Origin: Nemania diffusa | Taxonomy: Eukaryota; Ascomycota; Sordariomycetes; Xylariales; Xylariaceae | Length of the DNA: 64,000 nt | Reading direction: 5' to 3' | Assembly (NCBI GenBank): GCA_038501195.1 | Contig: JBBPUQ010000003.1 | Span: 2,186,501-2,250,500, forward strand | Shown: piece after piece, positions 10,589-21,585 of the stretch | How the letters are laid out: each line of letters starts with the position of its first letter | Numbering within the stretch: position 1 is the stretch's first letter | Translations under genes and position numbers: made by a program | The notes under the pieces: generated by a model | The model's input: only the letters and a program-made list of their open reading frames with translations | What the model was told of the DNA's origin: nothing | Database searches by the model: none

Positions 10589-13131
10589 AGGGAACGATAC
10601 AACATCGTGATATTAAGCCCATGAACTACGTGAGTACACATGACAACCACTTAACCACCCTTAACTTAAAGCGCGTTGGGTCATACCCCACGTAACAAGG
10701 AATGAGATGGGAAGTACTATTAACCCACGATTAACTCCAAATGCATTAGATTGGTCATATCCAACGCCTGTACACTTGACGATTCTAGATTGAGGCAACC
10801 TAGTGGCGGGTGGACTTTACGACACTAGCTTATCGTGAACTCAGCTAGATAGAATCAAATAGCTAGTGATAGGTCGGATGGACTTTTGGCTTAAGCTATT
10901 AATTTCTTAGGTGAGAAAGAGGCTGTACGAAGTAGCATCCAAAGGGGTCTTAGTCTTTGTCGGTAATTTGCGACTTCGTTGAATCCATCTATCCTGTGCC
11001 GTCAGGTGAGCAGATCTCGGTCCTATCACTTGTCGTCTATGAAAGATTCAGAAGGACGAACACCAATTGATATATAAATTACCCATCCAGTCTATCACTC
11101 ATAGTTAGTGTTAATTAGGGGTAAATACTAGGGTACCTTATCTTGACGGTCCAAAAGTTCCAGTTCTGCCAAGCCTTGATCAGTATTGTTTAGGTAAAAT
11201 CGCAGCTCGTCGGTCTGATAGGTACATCATATACGAAACCGGTAATTTTATGAGTCTTTTACAAACCGATACCACATTCCTACATACCTAGACATACCAT
11301 CTACTGCAGTATGTAACCCTAGCCACTCACATGTAAACCTATTTTCGGTCAGCGCATGAATGATGTTATGTACTTAAGAATCCTCAAGATTTTGAATAAC
11401 ATTATGATTCGTTTAAGGAGAGAAGAAATCAACCTATTCTCATATGGTAATCTACCGAGGAATTATAGTCTCATCACATGCCTAATTATGCCGTTACAAG
11501 TCACTTTCTTACCCTTAACGATTTTAGTACCGCCACACTCCATGTATCGCTTGTCTTAAAACAATCGACGGTCTTCTTCATCCTTCACCACGTCTTCAAT
11601 GCTACCATCTTCAAAGAAATATTTATGATGAACGACTGTCATACAGCAGTTGCCATACCGACGAAAGGGCTAGGCCAAGCATCGGGTCATTCGTCGGTGG
11701 TGCTATCAGTGGGTAGTATAAAGAGGAATTGTGTATCATCGCTGGTAGGCCATATATGCTGACCTCATCCAAACATGTAACCTCGCCTTGCAGGCTTCCC
11801 TGTCTATCTTTTTGAAGACCCTTTCAGCACCTTGACTTAAAAAGTAGAATACCGGGGCGCTCGCAAAGTCGCATACACCAATAAAACTATTATCCGAGCA
11901 TTGTTTTATGATCTTAATGGGTACATGCAGCCCTAGTCTACAAAGGGATAAGATGCAGCAAAAGACAAAACAAAGTGATGGAAATAAGCCCACCCATGAA
12001 ACGCTGTACATACGCATACCAGTATATCCTCCGTCGCCTCTTAAGAGCGCTGTCTGGGTACGGGGCCCCCCGGCAGTTGCGAGGTAAGGACCGGGGTACC
12101 GACAGGTTGCGTTGCATGAGGAGTTGGAGACGACAACTCCGTAGCATGATCCTCCCCTTTTCGCGCCCCTACACCACACTAAAAAAAAGGTCCGTAGGCT
12201 CAACCAGCGTCCAATTTGTAGAAGGCGAGAAGGAAGAGAGAAGCTCTAGTGAATTCTAGCCCACGGTAGCGAGCGGCTGTGGTTATCGTAGTACGGTGCG
12301 GTAACGCCCGTAATCCACACCGCCTTGTTTGAGGTAGACGAGGGAATTGTATGCGTACAGGCCTTTTCTCGGTATATAGCCTCTCGGGACCAACTATATT
12401 TTCACAGGTTTTTAAGTTGTGCCACAACTGGTGCAACGTAGAAGAGTAGCGTAGGCCAGTAATAGTCAAGATCAACTAGTGCATAGCTTTCTGTACGGTC
12501 CAAAAAGTTGGCCTTGAAGTCGCAAGGTTTAACCGTTTAAGATCAGGAAGCATTAGGTATCATCACACAGTGGTTCTTCGATCAGCGAAAGACAGATGTG
12601 GAAGGACATTCAGAAACCTCTTCCTCCTTCTCTCGCACACCCCTTTAAGGATTCTCTCCTATCTACATAGGATGCATCTCCTCGATGTGAATTGTAATAA
12701 ATACATGTGGTTCTATCACATAATTGGTCGTTTATCGTCTAACCCGGCAATAATAACCAGATCACCGGGGATTGCCTACACGCGGACAGCATCCGACATA
12801 TAACGGCCTGATCAAAAGTTACAGCGAAGGAATAGACCCCGGTAAGCGACCCTGTCCAGCCGAATGGTATACTATCTGCCCCCGTGCCTATACTCTCAAT
12901 AAACAATTTACCGACTGGACTTCGAAAATTTTGCCACAAACCTTGCGCCCAAACAAATATACAGTATTTAAACCGCTGGAGAGTATATGAAGAGGCTTTC
13001 GGATGTAAAAGACCCTCGATCTCGGCATCCAGAGGGAAAACCACATCGTCTTCCTGCTTCATGACGCTCGCTTTCTTATTCGATCAGACACAAGATATCC
13101 CGGAGAATTTGGCGTCGACTGGCACGACGAG
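10589..13131. other. Intergenic region, no supported gene
   Basis: Short frames on both strands (for example 11736-12203 minus and 12739-13062 minus) lack a recognisable family; the first also lacks an ATG. The last few hundred bases probably hold the promoter of the rhodopsin-domain gene at 13132. Confidence 0.5.
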
Positions 13132-14505
13132 ATGAGGTCCGCGGCGGAAATACACAACATCCAGCTGACGCTTGGCGTCGTGATATCTCTCCTCATCCTA
13201 TCTACGATATCGTTTATACTGCGCATCTGGGCCCGGTTCGCGACGGGAGCACGACTATGGTGGGACGACTATTGGTGAGAGATGCTGCCTTTGCCAGAGA
13301 TGGGTGTCTGGGGGGTTAGTAACTGACTTGGATACGCAGGATGTTTTGGGTGATGGCCGTTTGCATCCTCATGTCTGTCTTTGATTTTCTCGGATTAGTA
13401 TATGGCTCAGGAGTTCACCAAGCCGATCTGCCACCTAGCACGGCTACGATGTTTGTCAAGGTGAGCACACGACCATACTCTGTCGAAATTCATTATCCAC
13501 TGACTATAACGGTGGCTAGCTTCTATGGGTGTACATGTTGGTATGGGCAGTCGGCGTCTTCTCCGTCAAGATCGGCATCCTTCTCTTCTATTGGCGCGTA
13601 TTTCAGAGGACGTATAGTTTCCGGATTGGTGCTATGATTGTCACGTTTATTTCTTCTGGAATCTTCCTCTCCAACTTTTTCACCTTCACCTTCCAATGCT
13701 ACCCGGTGCAAATGTTCTGGGAGCACGATCTTGGTGGTCATTGTATCGATCAGAACGCCTTTTACCTGGCTTCTGCGATCATCAACGTCTTCGGCGATGT
13801 TGCGGTGCTCAGTCTTCCGCTTCCGATAATTTGGGGGCTGCAAGCCTCCAGGAGTAAGAAGTGGTCTTTGAGTTTCCTGTTCTTGCTTGGTGCTTTGTAA
13901 GTCGACCAACTACATTTGCATACTAGCGCCGGCTAACCTAGTGCTTTAATAGTGTGGTCGTTGCGAGTATATTTCGAATTGTCGCGGTCACGCAGATTGA
14001 CCCAACTGATTTCAGCTTCACCAACGTTGGAGGTGGTCTCTGGAGCACGGTCGAAGTCGAAGTAGGATTTATATGCGCCAACCTTCCGGCTGTTCGCCCG
14101 CTACTCTTTAAATGGTTTAAATATGACACCACCCAAAATGCATCAAAGGCAACACCAAAATACAACATTTCTTCGAAGGGAGGAATACGATCAGGGCATA
14201 TCAAACTACCGAGCAGAAACAACGAAAACGATCTAGACAACTCGAGTACGGAGGTCCTAACCTTGCAGGGCAATGCGATTCCTTTGACGAACACAAGTGC
14301 CAGGTCCCAAACGCAAAATGGCGACGATATTGAATCTGGTTTCCCCTCTGATATAAGAGTCCAGAAGGATTTCAAAGTGTCAATTGACAAGAACGCTGAA
14401 TCTTCCGCCGGCGGAGCGAGTGATCATTTTGTCCAGGTCACAACATCTAATAACCGTGTTCATCTCCAAAGCGCGGCTAGTGGATATTACGGACAGCGGA
14501 ATTAA
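13132..14505 (+). CDS. Rhodopsin-domain (Pth11-like) integral membrane protein
   Basis: Four exons (13132-13274, 13340-13460, 13520-13896, 13953-14505) encode 397 residues. All three introns (65, 59 and 56 bp) have GT-AG ends and exact phase. The protein has the layout of the large fungal Pth11-like family: a short outer N-terminus, seven hydrophobic segments, and a long hydrophilic tail from about residue 260. Signatures include LWWDDYW after the first helix, SVKIGILLFYWRVF, and the HCIDQNAFYLASAIINVFGD loop, then VGFICANLPAVRPL near helix 7. No CFEM cysteine domain precedes the helices. Some family members sense surfaces or hosts, but most have no assigned ligand, so function is only general. 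The start is the ATG giving MRSAAEIHNIQ before helix 1. Confidence 0.88.
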
Positions 14506-17141
14506 ATAGGTTGAACGCTCCTGAATGTATTTTGTACGCTATAATAGAAGGCAAGCAATTTGTGGTAGTTGCAAGGCCTATCCAGTCTAATCACTAAATG
14601 TTTACAATTTTACCACAAGACTATCACGGGATGTGCTCGGTTCCAAGAAACAAACATATCACGCCACTGGGCGTTCCCACCGCCAGAGGACACCGGTTGT
14701 GACTAGCATGTCGTGAGCTAAGACGACGTCCACTGATAATCTAGTATAGGTAGGTACGCGTGTCACGGAGATGATAGAATAATAGTAACCCCTGAGTAGG
14801 TAAGTATATCGAAACGTGTAGTTTCAGCTTGGTTTGGAGGCCTACGGTACGATATTTGCGCCGGAGCATACACACCGAACACGTTGGGTAGGTGTTCGCG
14901 AAATTACAAGTAGGTTCTCATAAATCAACTTAGGTATACGGAGTAATTATTCTTACTTCAGTCTATTTGTAAAGGAAGGATGCGATAGGTATGAAAGTTT
15001 TGCCTCAAACCCATGCTACCACCAGTTTCCTGCAACCCCACAACCCTAGCCTAGCCCATTAACTCCCAGCAAGGGAGGCATCAGAGAACCTTAACCGCAG
15101 TACAGTATGTACCCATACAGGTAGGTATGTAGGGACTTGTTACGAACGTGGGGGCTCGACGATGTAAAAAGTCCGAGATGCACAAACAGGGTCAAACGAC
15201 TGCTCACCTTTAAGGCTTTGAGGGATAATTTGGTTATAAAACGGACATCCTTAATAGTAGTATACTCTTAGTAAATTATTAATGCAGTACGTAACACTTA
15301 CCTATTTTGACTTTACCTCTAGGTAGTCGAGTCCTAATTAACAATAATAAAAGCAAGGCAACAAAAAGCCTACCTCTACCTAGCCCTTACACACCTAGAT
15401 CAATATGCACATCACGCCGCTGACTTGCAGCCGGGGTTCTGATCGCATGCCATCGAGGGAGATATCAGTAGTGTGGACTAGTTCGGGTGAACATGACCAA
15501 ACTTTTCAAACCAATGGATATTACAGTACTATCTATTGACGCTTGGGAATGCATCAAGTATAGATGCGGGTAGATCCTTGTTAGTCCGTTTTATTCCCGT
15601 CTCTAGTGTAAGTAGGTAGTAGTGTGGTCTTGGTCTACAGGACGCTATTCCGTACAGAAATCCTACAGTAGCCTTAACTCCGACTCAAGCAACAGAAGTA
15701 GGTAACTATTGTGCAGATGCAGGCAGATACCATCTACACCCACATTCAAGTGGTTATGGTGCCAAAGCATGTGCAGGACTCTATTAAGTAAGCGATTTGG
15801 TGATAATCGTGCCATGCTTGCATATGCACTGCTGCGGGGAGTAAGGATTAACAGCGCCACTTCGTTACTTGTCACAATCTCAACACACACAACACAACTC
15901 AAACTACTACCTACAGTACTATGTAGGTCAATGAGACTTTCGTTAGTGCATTCGGTTCCCAGTGGCGCTAGTAGGAGTAGCGACATCCGGGGTAACCGGC
16001 TACATCAAGAGACCAGGTTATAACTCCTTCGGTGTCTATTGTACAGTATGGTTTACTGTACTTTAAGACAGCCGCGCTGCCTACCTAATTAGATAGACTA
16101 CCTAGCCTAGTTTGTAGGGATGAGTCTGCGTACGTACCAATGTGACGTTGCTATTGTACAGTGCGTGAAACACTTCTTTGACAATTATCAGTAGGTGGCC
16201 CAACTTAGCGGCAGATTCGCTTCGGAGGATTTATCACCAAATATTCATACTGTACGTACACATTACAGGATCTATCTACATACATGCAGGTAGATAGGTA
16301 CTATCATCCGAGTTTTGGATCACAAACCTTGTCGTCTTGGAGACAGCTGAAGAGGCGAACTGCCGGCCTAACAAAGGACTCTGGCAAAAAGCACCCTCAG
16401 AATCCGGGTTATCATCTACGCTACCACGCGGCCACGATGCGACCATACCACGTGTTGGAGAGGCCATGTACCAGCAAAAAGGGCGACCTATAGCGATGGT
16501 ATTGATTCCGAGGCCATCTGACAGGGATGTGGTGTTGTTATATGTAGTACTGTCGCTTTTAATGGCCTCCTGGTACGCAATATGGAGAATTGAAGTGGAG
16601 TGAGAGATATCGGAATGTGCTAGGTATCAGGTAGCAGGATGGGATGCGAGAAGATCGAGTTAGTGTTAGGTACACCGCGTGTAGGGGGCGGGGATAAGCA
16701 GAAAGTGCAGAGAGGACAAGCACAGCATTATACGGCTGCCAGAGACGCATGAGCGTGTGGTTGCAGTGGGATCGCGGCTGGACGACTTCAAGCATATAAA
16801 TGGTATTTCGTTCATAGCAGAGACATACCTACACCTAGGCTGCAGTATCACGTTCCAAGGCTGCTTGCTAGCTATTATACTGCATAACCCTATTACAAGG
16901 TAGAGTATATTACCTGCTCGTACAGTAACCCGGTCAGCCCTCCCTTGCCTTGGGTTTCACCACCACTGCTACCTTAGATGTCGGTGAGGCCAATGAAGCG
17001 CTGATCAATTTCATTCCAGGAGTCGAAGGCAAAACAGTTTCCGCAAGCTGAGCGACGGAATAAGAGAATCGCCTCAAGTCGTTGTGAATAACCACGTATG
17101 AACAAGACTTGCTATATTCCATACCACGCAAAGCATTCAGC
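14506..17141. other. Intergenic region, no supported gene
   Basis: Contains GTAGGTA-type tracts and short overlapping frames with no family resemblance. The final few hundred bases probably include the promoter of the A-T-R gene. Confidence 0.55.
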
Positions 17142-20100
17142 ATGGCCAACTTCTCAGCCGAAGTGGTCGAAGGTCGTATCCGGGAATTCGGGAGGCCGTT
17201 GATGCTTGATGACCTCATCCGCGTGCGGGCCAACGACGAGGTTCAAGTTCCCATCCTAGGTTACCCCAGATACAAAGACAAGGCTGGCGATTATGAGCTC
17301 TTCACCGGAAAGGACCTTGACCGTATGATAGACGAGGCTTGCCGGGTGTTGATGAAGGCCGGCATCGAGATGAATTCGCGGAAGACGGTGGGACTATTCG
17401 CCCCCTCCGATCTAGCATTCGTCGTCGCCGTGTTTGCCCTGTCTCGACTGGGCTGCAGGGCCTTGACCATCTCCATCCGTCTGAGCGAGCTGGCTTGTCT
17501 CAACCTCATGGAGCGGACAGCGTGTGACACCTTAATCATCGGGTCGACGGTCCGCATCGCCGCGACTGTGAATGGACTCAAGAAGACACGCCCAGAGCTC
17601 AACCTCATTCCCATGCCGGCGAGGGCTGAGTTTGACAAGCCAGACAGCCCCCTCGAGCCAGTTATCCGACCTATACCGGACAGGGAGGCCGAGCACACCC
17701 AATTAGCGCTGTACGGTCACTCTTCAGGCTCCACGGGCCTCCCCAAGCCGTTGGCGCTCTCTCATCGTAGTATCCTCAATAACATCTACTTCGGCACCGG
17801 CTGCAAGGCGTTCAACGCGTTGCCGTGGTACCACTTACACGGCCTTTTTACCTCGTTCCAGGCCATCTACTTGCGGAAAACGGCCCATCTCTATAACGCA
17901 GATCTACCTTTGACAGCCGAACATCTTGTCACGGCTCTGAAAGATATCCAACCCGAAATCTGCCATACCGTCCCCTATGTCTTGAAGCTCATGGCCGAGA
18001 GGCAGGATGGCATCGAGGTGTTGAAACGCTGCAAGTTCGTAACGGCTGCGGGAGCGCGGACCCCTGACGAATTAGGTGATCGAGTAGTGCAGCAAGGCGT
18101 GAAGTTCGGTATCATATTTGGATTGTTTGTGCTCCCCTCTCCTTCACGATATATTCGCTAACAGATATCGTAGGACTGAGGTTGGTCATATGGGAGACTC
18201 GATATATCGAGAGCCAGGTGACGACTCGTGGGTGTATATTCGGACGTACGAAAGCCTCCGTCCTCATATACACTTCAAGGAGATCAGCCCAAGCATTTAT
18301 GAAGCTGTATACTTAAAGTCGCACCCGGCGCTGATGGCGTCATCAAGCAATTCGAACGACCCTCCAGGTTCCTTTCACTCCAGGGATCTATACACGCCTC
18401 ACCCGACTATCGAGCATGCCTGGAAATATGTAGCGCGCCATGATGACAGGATTACCTTGATCAGCGGTGAGAAGATATTGCCATTGGGTATGGAAGGCGC
18501 AGTTCGTGAGAGCGCCTTAGTACGAGATGCTTTGATGGTAGGCAACGATCGTCTCATGCCTGGATTGCTCATATTTCGCTCCACTGCCTCTACCGCTCTG
18601 TCCGATGACGAGCTCATAGATGAAGTATGGCCACTCATTGAGACTGCTAACACGGTTATGGACGAGTATGCGCGCATCACTCGCGACATGATCGTGCTAT
18701 TAGGAGCAGATGTTGAATACCCCGCAACAGACAAGAACAACATCATACGCGCAGCATCGTATAGAGAGTTCGAGGGCGTCATTGAGAAGTTGTACAACAA
18801 AGACGAACGAACGAACGGTGCCGGCCAGAAGCAACTTGGTCTCGAAGATTTGAAAAAGTACATCTTCCAGGTTGTCCGTGACCAGGCAGGCATCGAGGTG
18901 CCTGACTATGAGGCCGACTTCTTCGCCGCGGGCGTCGATAGCCTACGCGCCGCGCAACTGCGGAGATTATTACAAGACGACCTTGATCTCGGGGGTCACT
19001 CACTTCCCACCAATGCGGTTTACGACGCTGGTAACGTCACAAAGTTGGCGGCCGCCCTGTACTCATTGCGGACGGGAGAGCACCTCCAGAACGGCCACGT
19101 GAATGGGACAAGTGATCTTTCCATAATGGAAGACCTTATTTCCGAGTACGGTAGTTTCACAACTCGGAAGTCTAAGCCGAAGAGCGAGGTTGTCGTAAGT
19201 GTCCAAGCTAAACCTCTGCGCACACAGCTAGCTGACTTATAGCCCAGGTCCTTACTGGAGCAACTGGAGCCCTCGGCGCCCACATTCTCAACCAGCTTCT
19301 AGACGATCCAAGGGTGGCGCGAGTGTACTGTCTAGTTCGAGGTGATAATGCGTCCGAACGGGTCTCGAAGTCTTTGGAAGAGCGAGGGCTCACCTTGTCC
19401 GAGAGCAACCCCTGGCGAGTCCAGAAGCTAGAAGTTCTATCAACAGACAACTTCGGAGCCCCTAATCTCGGCCTGCGTCCTCTGGAGTATGTCAAACTGC
19501 AGAACTCGGCAACCTTGATCATCCACGCGGCGTGGCCAGTGAACTTCAACATCTCCCTCAAGAGCTTCCGGCCACAGATCGCGGGGCTACGGAACTTCCT
19601 CGACCTAGCCTCGGAAACCCCCTCCCCGGCCCGCGTCGTCTTCATCAGCAGCATATCGACGGCTTTCAACATGGCCAGCCCGGCCCGCGTGCCCGAGGCG
19701 CCCCTCGCGTCCCTGCGGGACGCGGCAGACACGGGCTACGGGCGCTCCAAGCTCATCTGCGAGCGCATCTGCGAGGCCGCGGGCGCCAGCGGCGCCACGG
19801 TGGGCGTGCTGCGCGTCGGGCAGATCTCGGCCGACAGCGTGCGCGGCATCTGGAACGAGCGGGAGCACGTGCCCCTACTAGTGCGCAGCGCGACGCAGGT
19901 CGGGGCGCTGCCGCGCCTGCGCGGGTACGAGGGCCGCTGCGAGTGGATGCCCGTGGACACGGTCGCCGCGACCGTGCTGCAGCTCGCCGACGCGCTGCTC
20001 CTCACCACCACCGCCGCCGGCCGAGGCGGCGCCTCGTTCTACAACCTCACGCCGCCCCACTCGTTCTCGTGGAACGACGGGTTCCTGCCGGCGCTGCGCG

Positions 20101-20399
20101 AGGCCGGGCTGCGGTTCGACGAGGTCGACCTCGACGAGTGGCTGCGGCGCCTGCGCGCCCGCGGCGACGAGCTCGGCGCCGCCGCCGAGGAGAGGCTGCC
20201 GGCCATCAAGCTCGCGGACTACTACGAGGCGACGTACGGCGCGTCCGCGGGGGGCTATGGGTCCGACTTGAAGTTTGAGAATGCCCGCGCCTGTGCTGAT
20301 AGTGTTGCTCTTCGGACGTGTCCGGAACTGTCGCGGGTGGAGATTGTGCGCAAGATGCTGCAGCACTGGCTTCGTCACGAGGGCTGGGGAGCAAAATAA
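17142..20399 (+). CDS. NRPS-like carboxylic acid reductase (A-T-R domains)
   Basis: Three exons (17142-18124, 18174-19194, 19248-20399) give 1,051 residues. Order: adenylation domain (about 15-560), carrier domain (about 565-640), thioester reductase domain (about 668-1051). The A domain shows the ATP loop SSGSTGLPKP (about 193-202), LPWYHLHGL, GLTEVGHMG across the first intron, and ATDKNNIIR with the catalytic-type lysine. The carrier has GVDSLRAAQL, phosphopantetheine serine Ser584. The reductase has the NAD(P)H loop TGATGALG and a Y-x3-K pair (Tyr832, Lys836). Such enzymes activate an acid with ATP, load it and release it by reduction to an aldehyde or alcohol. The A4 region resembles acid/CoA-ligase types and lacks the usual amino-acid-binding aspartate context, so an aryl or alkyl acid is more likely (inference). 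ATG 17142 (MANFSAEVV) is the first in-frame ATG. The 3' third is strikingly GC-rich. No other biosynthetic gene is adjacent. Confidence 0.93.
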
Positions 20400-21126
20400 G
20401 TCTCATCTCATGACCTTCAGTGGGGTCGGCGATGACAAGTCAGTACCTACTAGTTGAAATTATGTCATTTGTCTCTTCGCTAGTGTAGATATAAATAGAT
20501 GGCACAGTGAGTAAACAGCCCTCGACTATATCGAAACATAATGACTACATTATCAGAAGTAGAATATCATCAAGTCAAGAACCTAACTCACTTGAAACCG
20601 TGACTTTAATGCTAATATGGACTCGTCAATAGGGGCAGGGGGTCATAGCTCCGAGGAAGTGAAACGTAACCAAAGAGTTTGCCTTTTTGAGTATTGTAGC
20701 TATATTTCTCATGTCTCATTAATGTCACGATCCAACCATTGGGAGTCCATCTTCACTCCCCAATATTCGTTTTCATCGTCCCAACACTCCCTCGCTATCA
20801 TTTCTCCTCCTCACAAAAGGGGCTATTATTCATTCTCTATGTGGAGAGGGAACTGGCCGTTTAGTATTCCGTAGCTTGATATACTACTTGTCTAGGTGGG
20901 AAGAAATATCCTCAGACTTATTCTCTTACCGGTTAGTCAGCACTGTAATAATTAAGAAGCTATCTTTTCGGCAAATAGGTATCACTTCCTAGGTATTCTA
21001 TCAATACTAATCAAATCAAAATATGACACTTCCACTATGACTTCGAGCTCTTAGTCGCACAGGTTTTAATGTTTCAGTTAAGCTACCAATACAATATACG
21101 CCTAAGTCATAAAAGACGAAAGGACT
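20400..21126. other. Intergenic region, no gene seen
   Basis: Likely carries the 3' ends of the two convergent flanking genes. Nothing else is supported. Confidence 0.6.
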
Positions 21127-21585
21127 TTATCTATTGTACCGCTCGCTTTCTCGCGAAGCCTCCGTTACGCTCTCGGGTGCTTCGTACCCCTCAGCCGACA
21201 TCTCTCCGGGCACTTCCTGCGGATTATAGTACTCGGCGCCCGGATACTGGCCCTTGTGCGCCACGTACCTGTTGCCCTCCATATTCGACTGCGCGGCCTG
21301 CCTGCCTTCTGTCATCACCTCTCTGCTATACGCGCCCGCAGGGTCGTCGGCCGCCGATTTCGAGCCGATGTCGCTGCGTCGTCTGCTGGCCGAGTTGGAC
21401 TTGTTCGAACCCCCGTAGTCTCGCAGCTGCTGGCCTAGTTTCTGCTCTGGGCCCCCGACTCCTAAGTCAACGCCCACTTCGCTATTGCGAGGGGTCTTGT
21501 TGGCGCCTGTTTTGGCTTCGTAGGTGTTCAGACTTCTCTCGGCATCCTCCGCCATCTTTCGGAAGGTCTCGCTAGATGATGCCAT
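21127..21585 (-). CDS. Small hydrophilic conserved-type fungal hypothetical protein
   Basis: A single exon of 152 residues starts at a good ATG (MASSSETFRKMAEDAERSL). The protein is highly polar and low in hydrophobic residues. It has a short predicted helix at the N-terminus, a Gly/Ser/Arg-rich middle (SNSASRRRSDIGSKS) and a Tyr/Glu/Pro-rich end (GQYPGAEYYNPQEVPGEMS). No signal peptide, membrane segment or catalytic motif is visible. Small, disordered, hydrophilin-like proteins of this kind are common in filamentous fungi and are often stress-related, but nothing in this sequence proves that. It is convergent with the A-T-R gene, which ends 727 bp away. Confidence 0.68.
   Translation of the reverse strand: MASSSETFRKMAEDAERSLNTYEAKTGANKTPRNSEVGVDLGVGGPEQKLGQQLRDYGGSNKSNSASRRRSDIGSKSAADDPAGAYSREVMTEGRQAAQSNMEGNRYVAHKGQYPGAEYYNPQEVPGEMSAEGYEAPESVTEASRESERYNR

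Noticed and set aside
11736..12203. 155-codon minus-strand frame
   Set aside because: Begins at TTG, cysteine/glycine-rich with no family resemblance, and overlaps other frames on both strands.
12739..13062. 107-codon minus-strand ATG frame just upstream of the rhodopsin-domain gene
   Set aside because: Has an ATG but no recognisable domain; it lies in the likely promoter of the neighbour. Left out rather than called.
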